From positions 54,218,046-54,282,045 of the forward strand of contig NC_085857.1 of assembly GCF_034702125.1 (NCBI RefSeq): DNA of 64,000 nt, given 5' to 3'. The translations under genes and the position numbers were made by a program. The notes beneath the pieces were generated by a model that searched no databases, had not been told where the DNA came from, and worked only from the letters and a program-made list of their open reading frames with translations. The DNA comes from Engraulis encrasicolus (lineage: Eukaryota > Chordata > Actinopteri > Clupeiformes > Engraulidae). Below, piece by piece: positions 11,066 to 23,109 of the stretch (the first letter of the stretch is position 1; each line of letters opens with the position of its first letter).

Positions 11066-12739
11066 GCCTATTATGAAAAGTGAACACTTCATACATCATT
11101 TACCTTCACATACTCCTGTATGAATATGACTTCTGTCTGTCTGAATCGTGGCACCTGCAGCTCCTCACACACTGTTGCTCTTCTGTGATGATACAGGTGT
11201 TGAGGCGTTCCATGGTGTGATAAGTTGAGTTCCATCTGGTGGAAACTGGAATGATCAGCTAACAGCCTAACTTATCTTGGATGATGTCAGAGGACAGAGT
11301 GCTTCTGGACTATTTGTTCCAGAGGGCCTGGCACTTGGCCAGAGTTGATCTGGAAATGTTTTTGAATGATTCGGACAGTGAAGCCTGTTCAAGGTCTCTG
11401 GTAGCCACCAGATTAAGACTGTGGCAGGCGCACCGCTGGTGTGGAGGAAGGCTGTACTCTGTCTTCCAGCGTCTCATCTAGGAGGTCTGTGACATTAGGT
11501 GTGATCGAGATGTTGTCAGCGCATGCATGCGCATTTAGACAGCAATGCACCCTGGATGAAAATGCAGCATGACGGTTAGATTTCCTGTCAAACTTCGAAA
11601 TTTCGTCGATGTTGCGTTGACGAGGTGACATGTCACATGGTGTCAAACTATCGCGGGATGAATGCGGCTGCAGTCAGATCTTGCAACCTCTGTAGTTGCT
11701 TATCCCCTTCAACGCTCGAGGTCACGTGCCCATGAACTGGTTGGTCAACAACTCACTCACGTGTGTATATGGGTCTTGTCTTACACCTCTACACAAGTTT
11801 GCGCAGGTCCCCACTTCAGCTCCTCCTCACTGCCTGTCCCCCCACTCCTCACACGTGGTGTGTTAGTAGAGCAAATCGGTGTGAGCTCATCGTCTCGTTC
11901 ATATTTGTCGCCGACTCTAAATGCGCTGTATTTAATAACACCCACATCGTGACAACAAGTTCTCGCTCACGTGCTTCGTCAATGTTGGTCGACTGCAACA
12001 CAAGTCGTATGGGCCTATTGATGAAGACAGACCCGTCTGCCGCTTCCTCGTCGCCTCCCTGTTCATCCTCATCCTCTTCTGGACATCTAATCTGCGAAAA
12101 CACTGAATGCCTTAAGAAAATTGGAGCCATTATCTGTTATTATTCAACTTTTGGCGGATATTGAACTCTCTTACCAGTTTTCCACCAAAACCCGGCTGTG
12201 CTGTGCCGTGCTGTGTTGCGCTGTGATGAGCTGAGCTTTTCTTAAGCAACGGTTCTCAAACTTTGTTTTGCTGCACACCCCCTTGTATATTTGAATGGTT
12301 CGCTTAGAGTCTAACTGCCACAACCCACTGCACAACTTTGATTAATATTAAATATAATTATTGGGATTTAATTAGTTTGACCAGCATTGAGGACTTTGCA
12401 TACTCGCATGGCATATTTTTGCCTATGAGGGTATACCTGTAGATAGCGAGCCACACTGTAAAAAAAAAAAAAATCACGTCAAATTTACAGTGAAAAATTG
12501 GCGGCTTTGGTTGTACAGTGACAATGTATTTGGCTTCATGGTCAAGAATGTTAACATCTACAAAAACAACAGTGCTCTCACCCCTCCTCCTCCATGACTA
12601 TACTTGTTACTGTCCTGCCCCCTCATCTTCCTGACACCATCACTGAGGTACCCTGACTATGGTACTGGTCCCCTCACCATCTTCCACCATCGCTGAAGTA
12701 CCCTGCATGTGTAGATGCTTTGTAAATAGTTTGCAGACA
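11066..12739. other. Non-coding stretch with minor repeat debris
   Basis: No gene is supported. About 12570-12716 weakly resembles the body of the SINE family at 34683 and 40189. A short poly-A run lies at 12461-12473. Confidence 0.35.
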
Positions 12740-12743
12740 TTAA

Positions 12744-13281
12744 ATGGACACTCCACCCATTTGCATTAGACTTTCCATTGCTAGACACCCAGTCATACTT
12801 TTGAATGGTCGTGCAACACTCTCTCAATTCCCCCTGAGACAGGAGAAATCAGTATTCACCTCTCAACACTTCCTCCTACAATTATGTAAAAATCGTCATT
12901 TTGCATCATTGTAGGAGGAAGTGTAACAGAGGTGGTTTCTGTTGAGATACAAGCCTTTTTCCCACCCTTTCAACCCCGCCCATAGGGGGTTGAACCTAAT
13001 GCGCTAACAGACCTATCACAGATCAGTGTGCCAGTGCTTTTGAAATCACTGGCATTGAGGCTCTAGTAAGTCACTGGCAGAGCTGCAGGGGTGTGGCCTG
13101 TGGAACTTGAGCATTGCAATGCATTATGGGGATTGTTGTCACAAATCCACAAGCACTAAAAACTCATTTTTTGCCTTTTCTTGGCCGAGACGGCACCACA
13201 TTAGAAATTTATGCTACTATTCTACTACATATATGACCCATTTCCAATACATATTCATGTCTCCACTGGTGGAATGCCCCT
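12744..13281. mobile_element. MITE with TTAA target-site duplication
   Basis: The left end reads ttaaatggacactccacc. The right end, reverse-complemented, reads ttaaaggggcattccacc, giving an imperfect inverted repeat bounded by TTAA at 12740-12743 and 13282-13285. TTAA duplications are typical of piggyBac- and Kolobok-type elements. It is non-coding. Its right TTAA is also the left target site of the adjacent piggyBac element. Confidence 0.75.
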
Positions 13282-13551
13282 TTAACCCTTTGGAGACGGC
13301 GCATAGAAATATCGTGCACTGGGGAACGATGGCGTTGTGGTTGTTATGGCAATAAAATACACATCTGCCGATAAAAAAATTGTTTTGCTGACATTACTAC
13401 TACCTAACCAATCAAAAAAGAAAGATTTGGAAATGCTTAGTTGTGATTGGTAGCTAGGCTTATCTATCATGTTAAAGGTACCGCCTTCAACAGCTGAGCA
13501 GCAACTCGAATGGAGCAGACGCTCACAGCTGGATATTGACGTTCACTTGTT

Positions 13552-13718
13552 ATGATGGCTGCTGGCAGCAAGCGCGTCCACTACAGTCGGGATGAAGTGG
13601 TGGCAATGATGACAAAAAATAACAATGAGAGCGATATTGACAGCGAAACCGGTGGTCTTTCAAGTGATGAGGAGTTTGCCTTGGACGAGGAGTTGCGTGG
13701 AAGCGATTCAGAAACAAG
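13552..13718 (+). pseudogene. piggyBac transposase, exon 1
   Basis: A short acidic N-terminal exon beginning MMAAGSKRVHYSRDEVV and containing SSDEEFALDEEL is typical of PGBD4-like transposases. It ends at AAG followed by gtacgt, a good donor. The continuation lies beyond the LINE insertion, at 21272 or later. Confidence 0.7.
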
Positions 13719-13752
13719 GTACGTGATGAGCTACGTGACAACTTTTGCTAAT

Positions 13753-14090
13753 AAGCTAGCCAACTTTTGCCGGTGAAGTTTGAAGCTATCTCGTTGTTGT
13801 TTGTTACAGTATGTGGCCCATTGCCTCTGCTAATATGAAATGATGTTCATTTCTGTCAGAGGGGGGAAAATGAGCTGGTCTACTGTAGCGATTCATTCAT
13901 TCAATCTGTCAGCCCGTAGGTATTACCTCAGTCTGTCAGACGCGTCAATATTCTGAGATGGTACTCCCGACGCTCACTTATTTTCCTCAGGAAAATGTAT
14001 ATTTTTCATGAATTTTATATGTAAAGGAAGTATCATCTCTGAAACCTATATTTAGCTCATTAGATGGATCAGCACATTTTGTGCTTTTCT
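13753..14090. repeat. First copy of a duplicated piggyBac intron segment
   Basis: This segment of about 300 bases matches 20701-20965. Shared landmarks are ttttgccggtgaagtttga, ggcccattgcctctgct (with one substitution) and tttagctcattagatg. It was already duplicated when the LINE inserted at the end of copy 1. Confidence 0.8.
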
Positions 14091-14291
14091 TTTTTTTTTG
14101 AAATTCAAGTTTTTATTGATCAAACTTTAAACACACACATAAAAGGTCCACACAGTACATTACAGTGTCCTGTTGTACATAGCTCACCTATACGCCACCT
14201 TGACATCTCCATCAAAGAACATGGTCCAGAAAATAACAGTCACATAAATGGAAATACGTAGAAATATATAACGGCTGTCGTCAGATACACC

Positions 14292-16469
14292 TTATGTCAT
14301 TTTCATGTGTACCCAGAAATCATTCCAGATCATTCGTTTCTCATCATTAAGCCTTTCCAGCATACTCTCATAAGAGGCTGCTTCAATTACAGCATTGACC
14401 CAGTCTTTCAATTCCAAAGTTTTAACACACTTCCAATTCCGTAGAATAATTCTGAGTGTTGTGATACAGCAGAGTTTTACCACAGTGAATGCGTGCTTTG
14501 AAATGCTTGGTACTACTGACTTGTCTCCAAGTAAGCAAAGTCTGGGATCAGCAGGCAGTGAGAAACCCAGCCATTCTTCTAATATCCCAAGGATTTTACA
14601 CCAAAATGGGTTAACATAAGAACACTTCCAGAGCATATGAAGAAATGTACCATCTGTTTCCTTGCACTTCCAACATAGGCCATTTTCAGCGATACCCATC
14701 CTATACAGTCTAGAAGGGATATAGTAGTACCTGTGTACCACTTTATAGTGGATAAATTTCCCTCTTGCTTCCCTAATGTTTTTACCCACATTTGCCATAA
14801 TCTTTGACCATTCACCTTCATCAAAGTCGACTCCTAAGTCCCTTTGCCATATTAGTTTCAAACTACAGCAATTATCTTAAGTTGCATTAATAATTAAGTT
14901 ATAGCACACAGATGCAGTATGGGCTATATGTGGTTGCTGAAAGTAAGTAAGCACTGGGTTCTCATTGAAATTAAATTTGTCCCCAACGCAATGTCTGATT
15001 TGCAAGTATTTCCAAAAGTGCCCTCTCCCTTCTATATTGTATTTTCCCATTAAATCAGAGTACGACATAACTTGTCCATCCACATATAAATCCTTCACTG
15101 TTGCTATACCTTTCAGGAGCCATTGTTTCCAAAACACCATTTTTTTCCCAATACGAATGTCTGGGTTGTTCCACAATGATGCATAGGATTGTCTGTAGTG
15201 TGACAGTTTGAGGAGTTTATGGATTTTACACCAAACATAGCGTGAGTGTTCAATCACAGGGTTTGACTCCTGTGTCAGTCCAGAGCGTTGTGAAAGAATG
15301 TCCAAGGGCTTGCATGGAGAGGCCAGACTCTGTTCGAATGTGACCCAGTCCAGATCAGTGTCAGTATTTCTCCAGTGTTTTGCAAGCTGTGCCATTTCAA
15401 AAGAAAGGTCATACATTTTCACATCTGGTAGTCCAAGTCCTCCTTTATCTTTCAAGGCACACATTTTACTCATTTTAATGCGGGGTCTTTTTCCTTCCCA
15501 CAGGAAGTCCTTAACAATGTTGTCATATCTCTTGAAAATTATGTCTGGAATGTTCAAGGGCAACATCATAGATATGTAATTGAACTGAGGAGCTACAACC
15601 ATTTTGACCACATTAACCTTTCCCCATAGAGTTAGTTTGAGGTGTTTCCATTTTTCCACATTATGTTGTATTTTTGTCAGCAGGGGGTCATAGTTAAGTG
15701 CCATAATCCCCTCTAAATTCTGAGTCAAGCGCACACCAAGATACTTCATACCTGAAGGAACCCATTTGAAACCAAAACCAGTTACCATGTGAGAATAACA
15801 TGTCCTTGTAATTGGCATTGCCTCTGATTTTCTCCAGTTTATTTTGTAGCCAGAAACAACTGAGTATGATTCTATTACCTCCATCAGTAGTGGTAAGGAG
15901 GTGGCTGGCTCACTCATTAACAATAAAATGTCATCTGCATACAGAATTAGTTTCTGTTCTGTCTCTTTGTCTACTCCTTTCAACCCTAGTATATTTGGAT
16001 CCTCCCTAATTTTAATAGCCAAAGGCTCCAGTACCATGGTAAAAAGCAACGGGGACAATGGACAGCCTTGGCGAGTGCCCCTTGATACTGTGAAAAATGG
16101 AGACATCATGCCATTGGTTATTACTGCTGCTCTTGGGTTCTGATACAGCAAATTAACCCATGCTCTAAAAACCTTGCCTAAGCCAAAATTTGTCATAGTT
16201 TTAAACAGAAAATTCCACTGAACTAAGTCAAAAGCCGTCTGAGCATCTAATGATAGTGCTGCCCCTGGTGTACTTTCAGAGTAGTTTAGCCACATAAGAT
16301 GCATTAATCGCCTTGTATTGTCAGCTGATGATCTTCCCTTTATAAAGCCTACCTGATCCTTATGGATTATTTTAGGTAAGACCTTCTCTAAACGTGATGC
16401 TAAGACCTTTGCCAATATTTTGCAGTCCACATTTAAAAGACTCACTGGTCTAAAGTTTGCAGGTTCAGT
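14292..16469 (-). pseudogene. LINE ORF2, C-terminal part (reverse transcriptase and C-terminal domain)
   Basis: The frame continues the endonuclease/RT protein after the hAT insertion. Visible RT motifs, in order, are RPVSLLNVDCKILAK, QVGFIKGRSS, RGTRQGCPLSPLLF and the catalytic YADD box (LILYADDILLLM). Further on is a cysteine-containing C-terminal region (CWKCKETDGTFLHMLWKC) like the L1 C-terminal zinc-knuckle segment. A TAA at 14877-14879 interrupts an otherwise continuous frame; reading resumes in the same frame on the other side. The protein would reverse-transcribe the LINE RNA at the nicked target. This copy cannot make it whole. Confidence 0.9.
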
Positions 16470-17644
16470 TAGGGGTGGGCGATATGGCCAAAAATGTATA
16501 CCTCGGTATAATTTTAGTCACGGTATATATCACGGTATATATCACGGTATTGTACATTTGTTTAAAATTGAAGCGTTGCAAAATGACAAAAAAAAAAAAA
16601 CTTTTTTTTTTAACCTTTGCATTTGATTTTTGGAAATGACACAATGTCCTTTCATATATGTGTGAATTCTTGCCATTACATTTTTTAAAAACAAGCAAAA
16701 ACTAGCCTATGTAAAATGCATTTTGCAATGCAATGCAATGCTACCCAATAGAACACTGTCAATTTCACCAAGTGTCGAAGGGGTTAAACTACGGTAGTTC
16801 TAGAGAGGGGGAAAAGGGAGGGGTGTCAAACTGAACACATTGAGAGTAAATAGAACTGAACGTGGATTGTATCAACTACATCGTTCATTGCACCTTTTTC
16901 TATTTCTGGAGTTGTTTATGGTAATTTTGAAATGTGTGCTTGCATCTGTGATTATGCCAAGCATAATGGTTTAAGCTGTCAATGTTAAAGTTAAGAAAAA
17001 CGAACTTTCACATGAGGCAGTTAGCAATGCATTGCAGAACTAATGCATTTGAATGGCAATGGCAGCTTTCACTGCACCAGCGGTTAGCGTGCTAACGTTA
17101 GCGAAATCGCTAATGCCACATTTTAAACAGTGAACAGTCATTTTAGTTACTAACACCCAGTCAGATATCATGAATGATATTATCTCAACTGGAAACAGTA
17201 ACATACAGCTGTTACGGCTGGCGCAATGTGTTAAATGTAAGGCAACCAATGTTAGCACATTAAGCACATTTATTTTGTCAGACACCAGCATAGACATGAA
17301 TGACTTGGGCTGTTAGCTAGTTAGCTTGCATTTCGTGCCCAGTAAATTGTGGAGTCCAGAATCAAAATGTGTTGCCATCACATACCATTTCAAACAATAG
17401 TTCACTACACTAACCATACATTTTACACTTGAAGCTTATTCAAAGGAAATGATTGTGCTGTTTCTCTACAACCAAATTGCTACAACTTGAGGCAGTCAGT
17501 CGGGTGGATGTTCAACACGTTGTCTATACTGCCATCTGCAGGATGCAATGCGCTATATCACGGTAGAACGGTATGGCCAAAATCCATACCTTGGTGGAAA
17601 AAATACCTTTTACGATAGTATACCGTCCATACCGCCCACCCCTA
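16470..17644. mobile_element. hAT element inserted in LINE ORF2
   Basis: The left end is taggggtgggcgatatgg and the right end, reverse-complemented, is taggggtgggcggtatgg. The octamer ggttcagt lies on both sides (16462-16469 and 17645-17652). No transposase is encoded, so it is a non-autonomous hAT of 1175 bp. With the element and one octamer copy ignored, the LINE frame is continuous across the site, confirming the insertion boundaries. Confidence 0.95.
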
Positions 17645-19224
17645 GGTTCAGTCGTGTCCCGATCTTTCTTTGGTAACAGTGTTATAATCGCTTCCATGAA
17701 TGAGTCAGGCAGCGAATTTACTTGAAAGGCTTCAGCAATAACATCAGTCAGTATTGGAGCCAGCGTATCTACAAATTTCTTGTAGTATTCAATAGGGAGT
17801 CCATCTGAACCAGGAGATTTTCCAAGTTTCATAGAAGATATAGCATTTCTCACTTCTTCCTCAGTGATGGGTTGGTCTAGCGCTTTTGTTTGTGATGCGT
17901 CTAATGTGGGGAAATTCATGCTTGCGAAAAACTGGTTCACCTTTTCTTCATCTGCATTACAAGGGGCTGTATATAGCTGTTCGTAAAATGTTTGGAAGAC
18001 GCTATTTATTTCTTTTGTGGTTGAGACCATGTTATCCCCTTTCTTAATTGCAGGAATTATGTTAGCAGCATTCTGTTGTTTGAGCTGCCTGGACAAAAGT
18101 TTTCCTGTTTTTTCACCTCCTTCATAAAATCTTGTCCGCAACCTGAACAATGCATGTTCAGCTTTTGCATTATACAAGTCATGTAACTGGTACTTATATT
18201 TACAAATCTCTTGGTATAACTCGTCTGAATACTGCCTGGCTAGATTCTTTTCCAGAGCACATATTTTCATTTCTAGGTCACTGAGAATTTCTCTTCGTTC
18301 CTTTTTCATTTTAGATGCACGTGCGATTAGTTTTCCTCGAATATAGGCCTTAGACGCATCCCAAACTGAGGATAATCTCTCTGTACTTCCTATGTTTAAG
18401 TCAAAAAAGGAGATCAGATCCTCAGCCAGCATTGTGCTAAATACTTCGTCCTGTAATAATGAAGTATTTAATCTCCATCTTCCTTTTCGTCCTGTATCTG
18501 GGTTCAGATTGATATCCAGTTCAACCGTAGCATGATCTGACAATGCAATTGGTCCAATTTTACAGTTTTTGACCTTATTAGTAATATCTTGTGACGGTAA
18601 GAAAAAGTCTATCCTTGAATGGGATTTATGGGCATGCGAGAAGAATGTGTATTCTCTTTCCTTTGGATTAACTAATCTCCATATGTCATTTAGACCTAAA
18701 TCCTCCACCAGCATATGAAGGGCAGCCCTGTCCTTTGGCATGGATGTTCCCTGATATTTACTCTTATCCAGACAGCCGTCCATAACCTGGTTCCAGTCCC
18801 CGGCTAGGATTATTTGCCCACTTTTACTACCCAAAATTGTATTTAAATTATGGATAAAGCTTGCATCTGCAGTATTTGGTGCATAAACACTGCACAAAAT
18901 TACTTTTACACCATTAATAAGTGCTTCTATACATATCATTCTTCCCTCTTTGTCCTTAGTTTCTGATATTATATTAAAGTTAAGGTGCTTATTAATTAGA
19001 ATGACTACACCATTCTGTTTGCTAGAAAAAGAAGAGTGGAAAACATGTCCCACCCATTCTCGCTTGAATTTTAGTGCTTCTGTATCCCTTACATGGCTTT
19101 CTTGTATAAAGGCTATATCTGCCTGTTTTTGTTTAAGATAAGATAACACCTTTCTTCTTTTGATAGGACTTCCACAGCCGTTAATATTCCACGTTACACA
19201 TCTAATATGACTACCTGTTAACAT
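17645..19224 (-). pseudogene. LINE ORF2, N-terminal part (APE-type endonuclease)
   Basis: An apurinic-like endonuclease domain occupies roughly residues 1-230. It shows CVTWNINGCGS (catalytic Asn), FIQESH (catalytic Glu), LAGDWNQVMD (Asp) and LSDHATVELD (the C-terminal Ser-Asp-His). It is followed by a linker and the start of the RT domain (LGKSPGSDGLPIEYYKKF). The enzyme nicks target DNA to prime reverse transcription. The frame is disrupted after about 524 residues by the hAT insertion. It starts at ATG 19224, 380 bases downstream of ORF1. Confidence 0.9.
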
Positions 19225-19603
19225 AAATCATCATGGAGATACATGTCAAGGTGCTGCCCCCTAGTGGGTAATGGCGTGGTACAGGACATTCATTTAAATT
19301 TTGAAAAAAATAGTTGGACCTTTCAAACAAAACCAAACATTTCTGTAAACCCTCCAGAAAAAGTAAACAACAACGTATAGCATTGTCAATACCCCCCTCA
19401 GAAAACACAAGAAAATAAACTAACAAAAAAGAATGAATAAAGACCCGCGGTCTTCTTTCCACAAACCCTGATTCCGGTCCGTGACGTGCCGGGTAGCCCC
19501 AAGGGCTATGCTTGAACAGCAGCACACTTACCTACTAGTCCCACCCACCAACCCACACCACCAGCTCCTCATCTAAGCTAACATAAAATGAATGCTCACA
19601 GCA

Positions 19604-20458
19604 TTAATCAGTTGACCCACCACAGCGCTCACGAATGAACTTCTCAGCCTCCTTGCTGGAAGTGAAACTGCGCTCCTTCCCGTTCCAAGTGAAACGGAGG
19701 GATGCTGGAAGCGCAAATGTAAACCTCACGTTGAGCTTGTGCAACATCTTCCGTGACGCAGTGAATTCTCTTCTTTTCTTGGCCCGGTCCCTCGACATGT
19801 CGGGAAAGAAAGACACTCTGCAATCTCTCCATTCGATGGATCCCTTCTCTTTGGCTGCCTGTAAAATCTTATCCCTCGCGGATGTGCGCAGGAACTTGAT
19901 CAAGACGGTTCTTGGTGGTTTATCCTCGTCGTGGTTGTCAGCTGCCCTTGTTGCTTTTTTAGCTTTGCGCTTGCCCACACGATAAGTCCCTTCAATCTCG
20001 AACTCTCCATCCAATTCGATTCCTAGCCCCTCGGATATCAGCTGTTGTACGCAGTTGACAAGTCCATCTGTGTCTAGTTCCTCCGTTAGACCGATTAGTC
20101 TCACATTGTTGCGACGGTTCATATTTTCCAGTTCCTCTATTCGATTATACAGCGTGTCCAAACGTTCATCTGCTCTACGGCTTTCTTCAGGTAGCCTTGA
20201 AGCAGTGTCCTCAACTGTTGATATACGTTCCTCTGCTTCATCCAATCTCACCTGGATTGAGCTCACAGAGTTCTTTAAATCAGTGACTGTTTCTTTTATC
20301 GATGAAACATCTGTGGCGACCGTTTGAAGTGTGCTTGCAATTTTACCCATTTCGGATAACATGTTGTCCATTTTGGAGTGTTCAGGTGTCGGCGAAGTCT
20401 GTCTTGTAGCCCTGCGGTTCGATGTTTTTCCTTGGAAATATTTCGATGTAGATGACAT
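19604..20458 (-). CDS. LINE ORF1 protein (L1 ORF1p-like RNA-binding chaperone)
   Basis: A 284-residue intact frame. Residues about 30-105 have heptad-rich coiled-coil character (IKETVTDLKNSVSSIQVRL, DEAEERISTVEDTASRL). They are followed by an RRM-like region starting NNVRLIGLTEELDTDG and a basic C-terminal domain (FFPDMSRDRAKKRREF). This order matches L1-family ORF1p, which trimerises through the coiled coil and binds the element's RNA. It precedes ORF2 on the same strand, as in other L1 elements. It may still be translatable, although the element as a whole is broken. Confidence 0.88.
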   Translation of the reverse strand: MSSTSKYFQGKTSNRRATRQTSPTPEHSKMDNMLSEMGKIASTLQTVATDVSSIKETVTDLKNSVSSIQVRLDEAEERISTVEDTASRLPEESRRADERLDTLYNRIEELENMNRRNNVRLIGLTEELDTDGLVNCVQQLISEGLGIELDGEFEIEGTYRVGKRKAKKATRAADNHDEDKPPRTVLIKFLRTSARDKILQAAKEKGSIEWRDCRVSFFPDMSRDRAKKRREFTASRKMLHKLNVRFTFALPASLRFTWNGKERSFTSSKEAEKFIRERCGGSTD

Positions 20459-20644
20459 CTGACGCGTTTTTTTGTTGCAATATTGGAGGCACTATATATA
20501 ATGTTCAATCGTGGCAAAACTTTGCTTAGATTAAGGAGTGAATTTATACGGATATTGTAATTAAATTGGTGGGTTCAGGGACCGACGAAACTATGCTGCC
20601 ATCTTCCTCGGCTGCCCCACGTGACTCCCATTTTGTGCTTTTCT

Positions 20645-20965
20645 GTTCAAGAGGTCCAAGCTATGACGATAGCCTATTTTGTTTCTCACAAATAAGCAAG
20701 CCAACTTTTGCCGGTGAAGTTTGAAGGTATCTCGTTGTTTGTTACAGTATGTGGCCCGTTGCCTCTGCTGATATGAAATGATGAAAAGGGCATAAGTTTT
20801 GATCGAGCGTTAATTTCTATCAGAGGGGAAAAAAATGAGCTGGTCTACTGTAGCAATTCATTCATTCAATCTGTCAGGAAGTAGTATCTCTGAAGCCCCT
20901 ATTTAGCTCATTAGATGTATCAGCACATTTTGTGCTCGTCTGTTCAAGAGGTCCAAGCTATGACG
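20645..20965. repeat. Second copy of the duplicated piggyBac intron segment
   Basis: The end of copy 1 resumes after the LINE at 20645. The second copy starts near 20701 and runs through the same landmarks as 13753-14090. Confidence 0.8.
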
Positions 20966-21271
20966 GTATATTTTTCATATGCATGACTATAGGCTACCAA
21001 TCTAAATTTATGAGGAGGAAAAAAGGCCACTATACTGGAAGCATGTAATGCACACTCCATTAATTACCAATGTTTATGTTTACTTTATCTAATTTATACA
21101 TTATGATTATGTAACTTAGGCCTGTACTGAAAATCTGTTTTGTTGCATGTGTTGTATGGGGCAAACACAATGTGCACAAAAGTATTGTGTGCTGTCTGAG
21201 TGAGCTAACATGATAAGTTGTTTTTTTATGATGGTACGATCACCAGTGTTGTTCTCTGCTTCCCTTCTAGC

Positions 21272-21934
21272 TTTCATCCAGAACCAGCAGATGAGGGAGG
21301 GGGGATGCAACACTCCGGGGTGCAATGAGCTATGCTCTTTGTTTCGTTGTTTTTTACAGTGGAGGTCATGACACAGATTGCACAGCATACCAATGCATAT
21401 GGTTGGAGTGCTGTACTGCATAAGCCAACATATGCCAACAAGCATGGCGAGTGGGTAGATACCACAGCAGAGCAGCTCTACAAGCTGGCAGGACTTTTAT
21501 TGTGCATGGGATTAGTAGATGTCAGCCCTAACAGTCGTTACTGGAGCAAAAAGAGCCTGTATCATGGTCTGTGGGGACGTTCTTTTATGACACGCGACCG
21601 ATACAAGGACTTGATGGCTATGCTCCATATCGTAGACCCCAGTGCTGAAAGTGACTCAGAGAAGCTGTCCAAAATCTCCACCTTCATGGCCCACATCAAA
21701 GACCGGTGCATGAGTCTTTATCAGCCATTTCAGCAGGTTGCTGTTGATGAACGCATGGTAAAGTCTAAGCATCGCTCTGGAATTCGACAATTTATGCCAA
21801 ACAAACCAGTAAAGTGGGGAATCAAATTGTGGGTTTTGGCAGACAGTGCCAACGGGTATTCATACGATTTTAATGTGTATATTGGGAAAAGAGCTGGGCA
21901 TAAAGAAGGAATACAAAGTATATTCTTTCTGTGA
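21272..21934 (+). pseudogene. piggyBac transposase, DDE domain fragment
   Basis: One frame runs from 21272 (after 'cttctag'), is broken by a TGA near 21326, then continues LFFTVEVMTQIAQHTNAYG. It shows the PGBD order: the helical region WVDTTAEQLYKLAGLLLCMG, YWSKKSLYHGLWG, FMTRDRYKDLMAMLH, and the first catalytic Asp in VAVDERMVKSKHRSGIRQF, then KWGIKLWVLADSANGYSYDF. It ends soon after YIGKRAGH. The second and third catalytic aspartates and the C-terminal Cys-rich finger are missing, so the enzyme is dead. The missing part was probably deleted internally, because the element's right end is intact. Confidence 0.88.
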
Positions 21935-23109
21935 TGCGCCTCAATGTAAAGTGTATCTACACTGTACAGCAGAGAAAATCTGTTTTGCACTTTGGCACAG
22001 CCAAGACTATCACAAGGAATTGTGAGACAGTGTGTTTCTTGTAAATGTGTTCTGTTTGGGGAGAGCAGATTGTCACTATTATTATTTTATTTATTTATTA
22101 TTTATTATTTATCTATGAATGTATTCATCTATTTATGAATGTAAATATTTCTATGAAGCAATATATGCATTGTTTTTCCATTGTTATTAACAACAAGAAC
22201 AAAAAAGGGGGTGGGGGGTCGGGGGGGGGTTGAGGGTCATCTGTATTCATCCAATTGTCCAATACATCTATTGTCCTGTTTCAATCCAAATATTCTATCA
22301 AATAATTTTTTTTTACAAACAGGAAACAATAAAGAATGGTTTATTGCACCAGATTTTGTTGTATTTTTGTATTCACTTCTAGTGCATAGCTAATCCTCTC
22401 TTATAGTAATGTGAATGTCAGTAAAAGAATTCTCGCAGCATTCTAAATTGATATAACTGTTTTTTTGCACCCATAACTAAATGTATCATATCTTTTGAAC
22501 AGTATGTCCTAGCCACATAAACTTAATATCTTTATGTAGCACACAAAATTCTGATCATTTGATACACTCTATATTTTTGTCTATCTAGTACAGAAATATG
22601 TCAAAAAAGGATTTATGTCTGGAATTTTCCTTTTTTTAACGGATTTTTGTACAAGTACCAACTGATCTTTGTCAAGATATTTCATTAATGAATGAAAACT
22701 ATATGCTCAAATTTATATCATTTTGTAGCCCTGGTTCTCCTGATTACAATGGTATATAGAATACATTTGGTGTATGTAACACAACTTAGAAACACTGAAT
22801 TTTATGGAAGGTCTTCATGCAGTGCCACAAAATAGAATCTTTATCATCGTCGCCAAAGGGTTAAAAGATAATTTACTAATACTTTATAAGCAGTTTTATG
22901 AGTCATTTATAATAGTTTTTACATATTATTAGCCATCCGTTTTTCACGATGATTATTATTCTTTTTTAAAAATCTTCCGTCAATTCTGACACTGGCTTAG
23001 CCTAGATAAAGCACACTTACAAACTGCGTGGTGGAAATCGATGTTTACCTGCATGTGTGTTCTCAAGTTGGTGTTTGATGTTTTAGACGTTGACAGGAAC
23101 CCTTGGGGT
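21935..23109. other. Non-coding 3' part of the piggyBac element and flank
   Basis: AT-rich sequence without coding potential up to the right end of the element at 22860, then ordinary non-coding sequence. Confidence 0.5.

Larger units (their letters stand above)
14091..20628 (-). mobile_element. Full-length L1-clade LINE
   Basis: A 6.5-kb non-LTR retrotransposon on the minus strand with a short 5' UTR (20459-20628), ORF1, ORF2, a 3' UTR with AATAAA and a terminal A run (the T run at 14091-14099). The 16-bp duplication cattttgtgcttttct flanks it at 14075-14090 and 20629-20644, as expected for target-primed reverse transcription. ORF2 is broken only by a hAT insertion and one stop codon. Intact ends and an exact duplication point to a recent insertion. 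Confidence 0.93.
13286..22860 (+). mobile_element. piggyBac element, enlarged by nested insertions
   Basis: The ends are ccctttggagacg and, reverse-complemented, ccctttggcgacg, each bordered by TTAA (13282-13285, 22861-22864). The element spans 9.6 kb, but about 6.6 kb of that is an inserted LINE, so the original copy was about 3 kb. It contains a spliced PGBD-like transposase pseudogene on the plus strand. The transposase C-terminal part is missing, so the copy is non-autonomous. Confidence 0.9.

Noticed and set aside
11281..11646. Overlapping frames of 66-77 residues
   Set aside because: They lack recognisable motifs, overlap on opposite strands and have no splice or start context.
12570..12716. 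Third copy of the 34683/40189 SINE family
   Set aside because: Only scattered resemblance (ccatgactga, tgaggtaccctga) and no tRNA-like head. Too weak to annotate as a copy.
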